A stretch of DNA of 6,659 nt from an uncultured Rubrivivax sp. (GCA_937967345.1 CALBTN010000132.1:1-6659), one strand, 5' to 3'. Counted from the stretch's first letter, positions 1 through 5,893 are shown. Notes: generated from the letters alone by a model not told the origin. A program made the numbers and translations.

Positions 1-425
1 GGCGCCTGCGAGCCGAAGATTTCGATCATGCCGACGACGGTGCCGAACAGGCCCAGTAGCGGCGCCGCGGCGGCGATCGTGCCCAGCGTGTTCAGGTAGC
101 GCTCGAGGCGGTGCAGCGCCACCCGCCCGGCGCTTTCGAAGGACTGGCGCAGCGCTTGCTCGCTGAGGCGCGGCTCGGCGATCACGCTGCGCAGACCGCT
201 GGCGAACACGCCGCCCAGCAGCGAGCTGGCCGCCAGCTTGTTCACCACCTCGTTGCCGGGCAGGCTGCTGCGCGTGAGGGCCAGGACCTCGTCGAGCAAG
301 GTGGCGGGTGCGATGCGGCTCGAGCGCAGGCTGACCAGCCGCTCGAGGATGATGGCCAGCGCCGCGATCGAGCACAGGATCAGCGGCCAGATCGGCCAAC
401 CAGCGGCTTGTATGATCGAAAGCAA
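1..425 (-). CDS. exbB: MotA/TolQ/ExbB proton channel family protein (partial, C-terminus off the left edge)
   Basis: Inner-membrane proton channel subunit of the ExbB/TolQ/MotA family. Such proteins use the proton motive force to energise a partner (ExbD/TonB or TolR/TolA). Only the first 141 codons are present. The protein begins LSIIQAAGWPIWPLIL, the usual opening of Burkholderiales ExbB-like proteins. The first membrane helix spans about residues 12-30 and ends in ERL. A cytoplasmic stretch (about 31-112) follows, then the conserved second helix with the family motif APLLGLFGTVVGMIEIF at about 121-137. The gene leaves the window in this helix. The start is taken as TTG at 425 because AGGGGA lies 4 bases upstream and family homology begins there. 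An in-frame ATG at 482 would add 19 non-conserved residues and lies upstream of the likely -10 box. It is divergent from xseA. An exbD-like gene would be expected next, outside the window. The choice of exbB rather than tolQ or another paralogue is inferred. Confidence 0.88.
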   Translation of the reverse strand, partial: MLSIIQAAGWPIWPLILCSIAALAIILERLVSLRSSRIAPATLLDEVLALTRSSLPGNEVVNKLAASSLLGGVFASGLRSVIAEPRLSEQALRQSFESAGRVALHRLERYLNTLGTIAAAAPLLGLFGTVVGMIEIFGSQA

Positions 426-429
426 ATCG

Positions 430-435
430 TCCCCT
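430..435 (-). promoter_or_regulatory. Ribosome binding site deciding the TTG start of the ExbB-family gene
   Basis: Read on the minus strand, AGGGGA is followed by CGAT and then TTG at 425. This is the only good Shine-Dalgarno match near the start. It supports TTG at 425 over the in-frame ATG at 482. Confidence 0.6.
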
Positions 436-464
436 GCGATGGGTGGTCCCGCGTATCGCGCGCG

Positions 465-470
465 ATTATG
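465..470 (-). promoter_or_regulatory. Possible -10 box for the ExbB-family gene
   Basis: The minus strand reads CATAATCG here, 5 of 6 to the TATAAT consensus and similar to the TACAATCG-type boxes often seen in Burkholderiales. Transcription would begin near 458, leaving a leader of about 33 nt before the TTG start. No convincing -35 hexamer lies 16-18 bases upstream (GCGGCC at the expected place), so this is a sequence-only suggestion. Confidence 0.4.
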
Positions 471-533
471 GCCTTCGACCATCGAGCGGCCGCACGATGT
501 CGTGTCGCCACAGGCAGCAGTTGGCGCGACAGC

Positions 534-548
534 CCACCGTTGCGGTGG
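534..548. repeat. Short perfect inverted repeat (CCACCG-TTG-CGGTGG)
   Basis: A 6-bp perfect stem with a 3-base loop, in non-coding DNA. A second, imperfect inverted repeat surrounds the bases just upstream (TGTCGCCA near 503-510 against TGGCGCGACA near 521-530). Its right arm runs directly into the tandem 9-mer at 545-565. It could be an operator half or a leader hairpin. The stem is short and could arise by chance in GC-rich DNA. Confidence 0.35.
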
Positions 549-565
549 ACAACAATGTGCACAAC
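545..565 (+). repeat. Tandem 9-mer GTGGACAAC-AAT-GTGCACAAC
   Basis: Two copies of GTGSACAAC in direct orientation start 12 bases apart, close to one helical turn, and differ at one base. They sit in the divergent intergenic region, where a protein could bind both copies on one face of the DNA. No regulator is recognised, so any role as a binding site is inference. Confidence 0.35.
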
Positions 566-618
566 CCGGCTGGATCGCGCGCAAAGCCGCATGAATGCTT
601 GCGGCGGTTTCCGTTGCC

Positions 619-668
619 TGAATTTTGATCAGCGGATTTGCATTCGAATTCAACCACTTGCACATGAT
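619..668 (+). promoter_or_regulatory. AT-rich tract, probable promoter region of xseA
   Basis: About 60% A+T in a window that is about 70% G+C. It contains TTGCAT at 638-643 and CATGAT at 663-668, which could act as -35 and -10, but the 19-base spacing is long and both matches are only fair. It also holds the palindromes TGATCA and TTCGAA. The location upstream of xseA and the base composition are the main support. Confidence 0.3.
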
Positions 669-757
669 TACCTGGGCCGCGGACGTGGTACCGATGGTTT
701 GCGCCAAGCCTGGTGCGGCGGTGGACATCCCGAGCCGCGCCAGGCTTGGGCCAGCGC

Positions 758-2077
758 GTGATTGAGCCGCTCGGGCCGCGCCCGGCCTGGGACGTGGGCG
801 CATTGCTGCTGGCCGCGGCCGACGCGTTGCAGGCTCGCTTCGGGCCGTGCCGCGTGCGCGGCGAGCTGTCGGGGCTGACGCGGGCGGCCAGCGGCCACTG
901 CTACTTCGTGCTCAAGGACGTCGGCGGTGGTGCCGCCGCAGCTGGCGCGGTGCTGCGCTGCGCGATGTTCCGCCGGGCTGCAGCGCTGGTCGACTTCGCA
1001 GCGCGCGATGGCGTGCAGGTCGAGCTGGTGGGACGGCTGTCGGTGTACGAGCCGCGCGGCGAGCTGCAGCTGGTGGTGGAGTCGATGCAGCGGCTGGGCG
1101 CCGGCGCGCTGTACGAGCAGTTCCTTCAGCTCAAGGCCCGGCTCGAAGCGGCCGGGTTGTTCGACCGCGCGCGCAAACGCGCGCTCGCGCCATGGCCGGC
1201 GGCGCTGGGGGTCGTGACCTCGACCGCGGCGGCGGCGCTGCGCGACGTGCTGACCACCTTGGCGCGGCGCGCGCCGCAGGTGCGCGTCATCATCTACCCG
1301 AGCGCGGTGCAAGGCGCTGGCGCGCCGGCCGCGCTGGTGGCTGCGCTGCGCCTGGCGGCCGCGCGCAACGAGGTCGACACGCTGCTGCTGGTGCGCGGTG
1401 GCGGCTCGCTCGAGGACCTGTGGTGCTTCAACGACGAAGCGGTGGTGCGGGCCATCGCCGCCTCACCGATTCCGATCGTGTGCGGCGTGGGTCACGACAC
1501 CGACGTGACCCTGGCCGACCTGGCGGCCGATCTGCGTGCCGCCACGCCCACCGCCGCGGCCGAGCTGGCGGCGCCGGTGCGCGCCGATGCGCTGGCGCAG
1601 CTGCAGACGCTGGCCGACCGGCTGCGGCGGCGCCTGCGGCATGGCTGCGACACGCAGCAGCAGCGGCTGGACGCGCTGGCGCTGCGGCTGGGCCGGCCCG
1701 ACCAGGCGGTGGCCGGCCAACGGCAGTGGCTGACGGCGCTCGAGCGGCGCGCACTGGTGGCGCTGCGCCTGGCGCTGACCGCCGCCGGGCGCGAGCCGGC
1801 GCTGCTCGGCCAGCGGCTGCAGCGCGCGCTGCATTCCCGCGTCGAGCACCAAGGGCAGCGGCTGCAGGCTGCGGCCGCCCGGCTCGCGGCGCTGGACCCG
1901 CAGCGCGTGCTGGCGCGCGGCTACGTCTGGCTCAGCGATGCGCACGGCCGGGCGCTGCCTTCGGCGCGTGCCGTGCATGCCGGCGACCGGGTCGATGCGG
2001 TCTGGGCCGACGGCACGGCGCGGCTCGAGGTGCTGCAGGTGCAGCCGCACGAAGCCCCGCCGCCGCGCTTGCCATAG
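758..2077 (+). CDS. xseA: Exodeoxyribonuclease VII large subunit
   Basis: Catalytic large subunit of exonuclease VII. With several copies of the small subunit XseB it degrades single-stranded DNA from both ends to short oligonucleotides, in DNA repair in the cytoplasm. With GTG 758 as residue 1 (439 aa, normal length), an N-terminal OB-fold DNA-binding domain (about 10-110) includes VRGELSG, ASGHCYFVLKD and YEPRGELQLVVE. The central nuclease domain carries GALYEQFLQLKARLEAAGLF, GVVTS, RGGGSLEDLWCFNDE (from 213) and GVGHDTDVTLADLAADLRA (from 243), all hallmarks of the family. An Arg/Leu/Gln-rich helical region (about 275-380) precedes the C-terminal RVLARGY segment (from 383). An in-frame GTG at 713 would add 15 non-conserved residues. 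Neither start has a clear ribosome binding site; 758 is preferred on homology. No xseB is seen, which is common because it often lies elsewhere. The gene is followed by sodB, apparently with its own promoter. Confidence 0.95.
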   Translation: MIEPLGPRPAWDVGALLLAAADALQARFGPCRVRGELSGLTRAASGHCYFVLKDVGGGAAAAGAVLRCAMFRRAAALVDFAARDGVQVELVGRLSVYEPRGELQLVVESMQRLGAGALYEQFLQLKARLEAAGLFDRARKRALAPWPAALGVVTSTAAAALRDVLTTLARRAPQVRVIIYPSAVQGAGAPAALVAALRLAAARNEVDTLLLVRGGGSLEDLWCFNDEAVVRAIAASPIPIVCGVGHDTDVTLADLAADLRAATPTAAAELAAPVRADALAQLQTLADRLRRRLRHGCDTQQQRLDALALRLGRPDQAVAGQRQWLTALERRALVALRLALTAAGREPALLGQRLQRALHSRVEHQGQRLQAAAARLAALDPQRVLARGYVWLSDAHGRALPSARAVHAGDRVDAVWADGTARLEVLQVQPHEAPPPRLP

Positions 2078-2087
2078 GGGGCGTGCC

Positions 2088-2093
2088 TACAAT
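2088..2093 (+). promoter_or_regulatory. Possible -10 box of the sodB promoter
   Basis: TACAAT, 5 of 6 to consensus, in the context CCTACAATCGCC that is typical of Burkholderiales promoters. It lies 10 bases after the xseA stop. No good -35 is present at 17 bases (GCGCTT); TTGCCA at 2069-2074 is a good hexamer but too close (13 bases). Transcription would begin near 2100, giving a leader of about 70 nt before sodB. Confidence 0.45.
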
Positions 2094-2121
2094 CGCCGGC
2101 CGACTGTTTGCCTGGTCGCGG

Positions 2122-2153
2122 ATTCGCTCATTCGCCCGTTTGCCCACTCGCCC
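2122..2153 (+). repeat. Four degenerate tandem octamers in the sodB leader
   Basis: ATTCGCTC, ATTCGCCC, GTTTGCCC and ACTCGCCC follow one another without gaps and end exactly at the AGAAAGGA ribosome binding site (2154-2161) of sodB. Each unit ends in GCTC or GCCC. They would lie in the untranslated leader if the TACAAT box is used. Function unknown; they may be only a slippage-derived low-complexity tract. Confidence 0.4.
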
Positions 2154-2169
2154 AGAAAGGACGCCCCCG

Positions 2170-2751
2170 ATGGAACACACGCTGCCCGCACTGCCGTTCG
2201 CGCTGGACGCGCTGGCCCCGCACATGAGCCGCGAGACCCTCGAGTACCACCACGGCAAGCACCACAACGCCTATGTGGTGAACCTGAACAACCTGCAAAA
2301 GGGCACCGAGTTCGACAGCATGGCGCTGGAGGACATCGTCAAGAAGTCCAGCGGCGGGATCTACAACAACGCCGCCCAGGTGTGGAACCACACCTTTTTC
2401 TGGAACTGCCTGAAGCCGGCCGGCGGCGGCGAGCCCGGCGGCGCGCTGGCCAAGGCGATCGACGCGAAGTGGGGCTCGTACGCCGCATTCAAGGACGCTT
2501 TCACCAAGTCGGCGGTGGGCAACTTCGGCTCGGGCTGGACCTGGCTGGTGAAGAAGTCCGACGGCACGCTGGACATCGTCAACATGGGCGCGGCCGGCAC
2601 CCCGCTGACCACCGGCGACACGGCGGTGCTGACGATCGACGTGTGGGAGCACGCGTACTACATCGACTATCGCAACCTGCGCCCGAAGTTCGTCGAGACC
2701 TTCCTGAACTCGCTGGTGAACTGGGAGTTTGCGCAGCGCAACTTCGGCTGA
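2170..2751 (+). CDS. sodB: Iron superoxide dismutase
   Basis: Dismutates superoxide to oxygen and hydrogen peroxide in the cytoplasm. It has 193 aa, the normal length for bacterial Fe-SOD. All four metal ligands are visible: His27 (in LEYHHGKHH), His74 (in VWNHTFFWN), and Asp157 and His161 (in DVWEHAYYIDY). The N-terminal helical hairpin domain covers about 1-83 and the C-terminal alpha/beta domain about 90-193. Gln70 in NNAAQVWNHTF is the placement typical of Fe-SOD; Mn-SOD has the equivalent Gln in the C-terminal domain. This, with the overall similarity to SodB, points to iron rather than manganese. There is no signal peptide. The ATG start has a good ribosome binding site (AGAAAGGA, 8 bases upstream). 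It follows xseA by 92 bases with a probable promoter between, and converges on the DUF192 gene. Iron-dependent control is common for sodB elsewhere, but no Fur box is obvious here. Confidence 0.97.
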   Translation: MEHTLPALPFALDALAPHMSRETLEYHHGKHHNAYVVNLNNLQKGTEFDSMALEDIVKKSSGGIYNNAAQVWNHTFFWNCLKPAGGGEPGGALAKAIDAKWGSYAAFKDAFTKSAVGNFGSGWTWLVKKSDGTLDIVNMGAAGTPLTTGDTAVLTIDVWEHAYYIDYRNLRPKFVETFLNSLVNWEFAQRNFG

Positions 2752-2752
2752 A

Positions 2753-2790
2753 GGCCGCCCGCCGCCGCGCTGGCAGGTTGCGGGGCGGCC
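2753..2790 (+). terminator. Inverted repeat just after sodB, weak terminator candidate
   Basis: GGCCGCCC (2753-2760) pairs perfectly with GGGCGGCC (2783-2790) across a 22-base loop, starting 2 bases after the sodB stop. There is no T-run after it, so it is not a canonical intrinsic terminator. The location between convergent genes is the main support. Confidence 0.3.
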
Positions 2791-2797
2791 GGCACGC

Positions 2798-3259
2798 TCA
2801 GGGTGCGAACGGCGCACCCTTGAGCTTGAAGCCGGGCTGGATCGCGCGTTTGGCGAACCAGCCCTGGTTCATCTCCAGCGCGTAGCGCACCGGCTCGCGC
2901 GCGCAGTGCGATTGTTCGGATTGCGGCTGCATGTCGGCGATATTGACGATGCGCCCGTCATCGGCGATGAACGCGATGCTCAGCGGCAGCAAGGTGTTCT
3001 TCATCCAGAAGCAGCGCAGCGCGGGTTGGTCGAAGACGAACAGCATGCCCTCGTGCGCGGCCATCTCTTTTCGGAACATCAACCCGGTCTGGGTTTGCGC
3101 CGCGCTGCGAGCGACCTCGGCCTGGATGTTGTGCATGCCCGCGTGCAGCGTGATGCGCTCGAGCCGCGCTTGGGCCGCGTCCTGTGCGGCGGCAGCGATC
3201 ACCGCCAGGCCGAGCGCCAGCGCGGGCAGTGAGCGGGCGGCGCGGTGCATCGGCTTCAT
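2798..3259 (-). CDS. DUF192 family protein, probably exported
   Basis: Small protein (153 aa) of the DUF192 family, whose biochemical role is not established. Residues 1-31 look like a Sec signal peptide: positively charged MKPMHRAARS, a hydrophobic core of about 11-25, and a likely cleavage near AQA (29-31), so the mature protein is probably periplasmic. The family core is clear: QTGLMFRKEMAAHEGMLFVF (57-76), then FWMKNTLLPLSIAFI (84-98), DGRIVNI (101-107) and EPVRYALEMNQGWFAKRAIQPG towards the end. Cys83 and Cys119 might form a disulfide after export (inference). The start is ATG at 3259; an in-frame ATG at 3250 (MHRAARS) is a close alternative, and neither has a strong ribosome binding site. 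The gene converges on sodB and diverges from ccoI, with only about 24 bases between the two start codons. No link to either neighbour is evident beyond position. Confidence 0.9.
   Translation of the reverse strand: MKPMHRAARSLPALALGLAVIAAAAQDAAQARLERITLHAGMHNIQAEVARSAAQTQTGLMFRKEMAAHEGMLFVFDQPALRCFWMKNTLLPLSIAFIADDGRIVNIADMQPQSEQSHCAREPVRYALEMNQGWFAKRAIQPGFKLKGAPFAP
2800..2820. terminator. Perfect 8-bp hairpin overlapping the DUF192 stop codon
   Basis: AGGGTGCG and CGCACCCT form a perfect 8-bp stem around the loop AACGG. It lies in the last codons of the convergent DUF192 gene and shares a base with its stop codon. For sodB transcripts it would form about 50 bases after the stop. No U-tract follows on either strand, so termination is only a possibility; it may protect a 3' end. 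Confidence 0.35.
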
Positions 3260-3283
3260 GGTCTAGGGCCCGGGTTCAGCAGC

Positions 3284-5635
3284 GTGGAACGCGCATTGTC
3301 GACCACCGGCACGCCCGCGGACGCGGCTGCCGCGACACCGACCGCGGCGCTGGCCGTGCTCGACGATCCGCTGGAGCAGCAGCGCTTCACCCGCTGGAGC
3401 GAGCGCGGCGGACAGCGCATTGCCGAGTCGACGCTGCAGCTTTCGGGCATGTACTGCGCGGCCTGCGCCGGCATCATCGAGCAGGCGCTGCATGGCGTCG
3501 ACGGCGTGCTGCAGGCCACGGTCAGCGCGGCCGGCCAGCGCGCGGCGGTGCATTGGGACCCGCAGCGCACCCGGCCGTCGCAGCTGGTGGCTGCGGTGCG
3601 CCGCGCCGGCTACGACGCGGCCCCCGACGCCGCCGCGCCGGCGCGGGAGCTGCGCCGCGCCGAGGCGCGCAATGCGCTGTGGCGGCTGTTCGTCGCCGCC
3701 TTTTGCATGATGCAGGTGATGATGCTGGCCACGCCGTCTTACGTGGCCGGCCCTGGCGAGTTGGCCAGCGACTTGGCGCAACTGCTGAACTGGGGCAGTT
3801 GGGTGCTGAGCCTGCCGGTGCTGCTGTTCTCGGCCGGGCCGTTCTTCGCCGGCATGTGGCAAAGCCTGCGCGCGCGGCGCATCGGCATGGACGTGCCGGT
3901 GGCCATCGGCATCGCGGTCACCTTCGTGGCCAGCACCGGTGCGACCTTCGACCCGGGCGGCGTGTTCGGCCACGAGGTCTACTTCGACTCGATGACGATG
4001 TTCGTCACCTTCTTGCTGGGTGCGCGCTACATGGAGCTGCTGGCGCGCCAGCGCGCGGCCCAGGCGCTCGAAGGCGCGCTGGACAGTCTGCCCCAGCTGG
4101 CCAGCCGTGTGCTGGCTGACGGGCACAGCGAGCAGGTCAGCGCACGGCGCTTGGTGCCCGGCGATGCTGTGCGGGTGCCGCTCGGCCAGGCCATACCTGC
4201 CGACGGCCGCCTGCTCGAGGGCGTGGCCCAGGTCGATGAAGCGCTGCTCACCGGCGAATCCACGCCGGTGGTCAAGCGCGCCGGCGATACGTTGGCGGCC
4301 GGCAGCCTGAACTGCGGTGCGCCGCTGCTGATGCGCGTCGAGCGCGTCGGCGCCGACACCCAGCACGAGGCCATCGTCGCGCTGATGCGCAGCGCGATGA
4401 GCCAGCGCCCGACGCTGGCGCGCATCGCCGATCGCATGGCCGCGCCGTTCCTGTGGCTGGTGCTGGGCCTGGCCGGCGCGGCCGCGGCGGTGTGGAGCGT
4501 GGTCGACCCGACGCGTGCGGTGTGGGTGGCGGTGGCGGTGCTGATCGTGACCTGCCCGTGTGCGCTGGCCCTGGCGGTTCCGGCCACGCTGGTGGCCGCA
4601 GCCGGCGGGCTGGCGCGACGCGGCGTGCTGGTGCGGCGGCTGGACGTGCTCGAGACGATGGCGCGGCTGGACCGGCTGTTCATCGACAAGACCGGCACGC
4701 TGACGACGCAGGCGCTGCAACTGCAGCAACTGCGCGTGCACCGTGCGAACCGCGCGATCGCCGACAACGCGAGCGCTCTCGCGATGGCCGCGTCGCTGGC
4801 CGCGTGGTCGCGCCACCCGCTGTCCGACGCGCTGGCCGCCGCCGCGGCCTCGCCGCCGCCGTGGCGCTGGAGCAGCCTGGACGAGACGCCGGGCCAGGGC
4901 TTGAGCGGAATCGATCCGCAGGGCATGGCGTGGCGGCTGGGTGCGCGCGACTGGGCTTGTGCGCTCAGCGCGCAAACGACCACCGCGCAAACGACTACCG
5001 CGCATACGATCGCTGCGCCCCAGGCCGCGGCGGCCACTGCGATGCCGCATACCGCGGCCCAGGTCTGGCTGTGCGCGGCCGATGGCGGCTGCGCCAGCTT
5101 CGGCTTCGACGAGACTGTGCGCGACGGCGCCGCCGAAGCGATCGCCGGACTGCGTGCGCAGGGCTACAAGCTGAGCCTGCTGTCCGGGGACAGCGCGGCG
5201 CGCGCGCGACACCTGGCGGCGCAGCTCGGCATTGACGAGGCCATCGGCGAGGCGACGCCGCAGCGCAAGCTCGAGCAGCTCGCCGCCGCGCAGCAACGCG
5301 GCGAACGCGTGGCGATGATCGGCGACGGCGTCAACGATGCGCCGGTGCTGGCGCGTGCCGACGCGTCGCTGGCCATGGGGCAGGGCGCGCTGGTGGCGCG
5401 CGCTCAGGCCGATGCGGTGCTGGCCGGCAACCGGCCGATGGACGTGGTGCACACGCTGCGCAGCGCGCGGCGTGCGATGCGCATCGTGCGTCAGAATCTT
5501 GCATGGGCGTTGGTCTATAACGCGGCCAGTGTTCCGCTGGCGGTGTTGGGCTACCTGCCGCCATGGGCCGCAGGTCTGGGCATGGCCGGCAGTTCCACCG
5601 TGGTGGTGCTGAACGCGCTGCGTGCCGCACGCTGA
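3284..5635 (+). CDS. ccoI: Cu+-transporting P1B-type ATPase for cbb3 oxidase assembly
   Basis: Inner-membrane copper pump (CcoI/FixI type) that supplies copper for the CuB centre of cbb3 cytochrome oxidase. With GTG 3284 as residue 1 it has 783 aa. An Ala-rich tail of about 50 residues leads to one heavy-metal-associated domain (about 52-115) with GMYCAAC (Cys58, Cys61). Membrane helices follow, then the actuator loop with TGES (323-326), the metal-binding CPC (424-426), DKTGT with the phosphorylated Asp468, the HP motif (His511), and GDGVND (680-685). Near the end are YN (745-746) and MAGSS (767-771), the helix signatures of Cu+-specific P1B-1 pumps. A three-unit AQTTT-like repeat interrupts the nucleotide-binding region at 563-577. 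The start is uncertain: in-frame GTG 3245, GTG 3284 and TTG 3296 are possible with no strong ribosome binding site; 3245 would overlap the divergent DUF192 gene. ccoS follows after 9 bases, so CcoI is assigned by context; a general CopA is the alternative. Confidence 0.93.
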   Translation: MERALSTTGTPADAAAATPTAALAVLDDPLEQQRFTRWSERGGQRIAESTLQLSGMYCAACAGIIEQALHGVDGVLQATVSAAGQRAAVHWDPQRTRPSQLVAAVRRAGYDAAPDAAAPARELRRAEARNALWRLFVAAFCMMQVMMLATPSYVAGPGELASDLAQLLNWGSWVLSLPVLLFSAGPFFAGMWQSLRARRIGMDVPVAIGIAVTFVASTGATFDPGGVFGHEVYFDSMTMFVTFLLGARYMELLARQRAAQALEGALDSLPQLASRVLADGHSEQVSARRLVPGDAVRVPLGQAIPADGRLLEGVAQVDEALLTGESTPVVKRAGDTLAAGSLNCGAPLLMRVERVGADTQHEAIVALMRSAMSQRPTLARIADRMAAPFLWLVLGLAGAAAAVWSVVDPTRAVWVAVAVLIVTCPCALALAVPATLVAAAGGLARRGVLVRRLDVLETMARLDRLFIDKTGTLTTQALQLQQLRVHRANRAIADNASALAMAASLAAWSRHPLSDALAAAAASPPPWRWSSLDETPGQGLSGIDPQGMAWRLGARDWACALSAQTTTAQTTTAHTIAAPQAAAATAMPHTAAQVWLCAADGGCASFGFDETVRDGAAEAIAGLRAQGYKLSLLSGDSAARARHLAAQLGIDEAIGEATPQRKLEQLAAAQQRGERVAMIGDGVNDAPVLARADASLAMGQGALVARAQADAVLAGNRPMDVVHTLRSARRAMRIVRQNLAWALVYNAASVPLAVLGYLPPWAAGLGMAGSSTVVVLNALRAAR
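3295..3300 (-). promoter_or_regulatory. Possible -10 box of the DUF192 gene
   Basis: The minus strand reads GACAAT, 4 of 6 to consensus, about 35 bases upstream of the ATG at 3259, giving a leader of about 29 nt. The -35 position (CGTCCG) does not match. The box lies inside the first codons of ccoI. Weak support. Confidence 0.25.
4970..5014 (+). repeat. In-frame 15-nt tandem repeat inside ccoI
   Basis: Three adjacent 15-base units encode AQTTT, AQTTT and AHTIA. Units 1 and 2 differ at one silent base; unit 3 matches unit 2 at 10 of 15 bases. The unit length is a multiple of three, so copy changes keep the frame. A low-complexity Ala/Thr/Gln stretch (about 20 more residues) follows before conserved sequence resumes at VWLCAADGG. 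Confidence 0.75.
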
Positions 5636-5644
5636 GTTCAAGCC

Positions 5645-5878
5645 ATGGAGATTCTTTACTTGCTGATTCCGCTGTCGACCGCCCTGGTGCTGCTGATCCT
5701 CGGCGTATTCGCCTGGGCGCTGCACCATGGTCAGTTCGACGACCTCGAGCGCGAAGGCGAACGTATCCTTCAAGATGGATCAGCGCCGCCGCCGGGCAGC
5801 AAGGTTCCGCGCGCGGTTGACCGTGATCAAATTCATGTTTCGGGCGGTGCGGACTATCCGCCACAATCCCAAAGATAG
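5645..5878 (+). CDS. ccoS: cbb3-type cytochrome oxidase assembly protein CcoS
   Basis: Small membrane protein (77 aa) of the CcoS/FixS family. In Rhodobacter capsulatus it is needed to put haem b and copper cofactors into the CcoN subunit. One membrane helix lies at about residues 4-26 (from MEILYLLIPLS to FAWALHHGQ), followed by the family signature GQFDDLEREGERIL (about 29-42). The tail (43-77) is poorly conserved, Pro/Asp/Ser-rich and cytoplasmic. Start ATG 5645 is 9 bases after the ccoI stop with no clear ribosome binding site (GTTCAAGCC), so translation is probably coupled to ccoI. The final third also carries a near-perfect FNR box on the DNA, which may constrain these codons. ccoN begins 15 bases after the stop. 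Confidence 0.95.
   Translation: MEILYLLIPLSTALVLLILGVFAWALHHGQFDDLEREGERILQDGSAPPPGSKVPRAVDRDQIHVSGGADYPPQSQR
5817..5830 (+). promoter_or_regulatory. FNR/Anr-type oxygen-responsive box upstream of ccoN
   Basis: TTGAC-CGTG-ATCAA matches the FNR consensus TTGAT-N4-ATCAA at 9 of 10 defined bases. It lies within the 3' end of ccoS, 63 bases before the ccoN start. FNR-family activators usually bind centred near -41.5, which would place the transcription start near 5865 and a -10 around GACTAT (5852-5857). CACAAT at 5862-5867 is a better -10 match but gives a centre near -50. cbb3 oxidase genes are classic FNR/Anr targets, so the location makes sense. No second box was found upstream of ccoI. Confidence 0.75.
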
Positions 5879-5893
5879 GTGCAGGAGCGAGTC

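Larger units (their letters stand above)
426..757. other. Divergent intergenic region between the ExbB-family gene and xseA
   Basis: About 330 bases with no convincing gene. The short open frames here have no family resemblance and no ribosome binding sites. It holds a possible -10 box for the left gene, a small hairpin with a tandem 9-mer (534-565), and an AT-rich tract (about 619-668) that probably carries the xseA promoter. If xseA starts at the alternative GTG at 713, the region ends at 712. Confidence 0.6.

Noticed and set aside
568..583. Near-copy of a 16-base stretch (CCGGCTGGATCGCGCG) also found at about 2832-2848 within the DUF192 gene
   Set aside because: The match is short and GC-rich, differs by one inserted base, and lies in unrelated contexts, so chance is the simplest explanation.
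625..638. FNR-like TTGAT half-site (TTGATCAGCGGATT) upstream of xseA
   Set aside because: Only the left half matches; the right half GGATT does not match ATCAA, and xseA is not a typical FNR target.
380..663. Several 60-70 codon open frames in the intergenic region upstream of xseA
   Set aside because: They overlap each other on both strands, have no ribosome binding sites and resemble no family I recognise.
847..2751. A 634-codon open frame running through xseA in another frame and fusing to sodB
   Set aside because: The first 440 residues are Ala/Arg/Gly-rich with no family resemblance, while the overlapping frame encodes a clear XseA. The fusion is an effect of few stop codons in GC-rich DNA; SodB has its own start and ribosome binding site at 2170.
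2128..2817. A 229-codon open frame antisense to sodB
   Set aside because: SodB on the plus strand is full length with all metal ligands; the antisense frame has no motif or ribosome binding site.
3263..5773. An 836-codon open frame antisense to ccoI and ccoS
   Set aside because: It is rich in Arg, His, Gln and Ala without any recognisable domain, and mirrors the codon bias of the real genes on the other strand.
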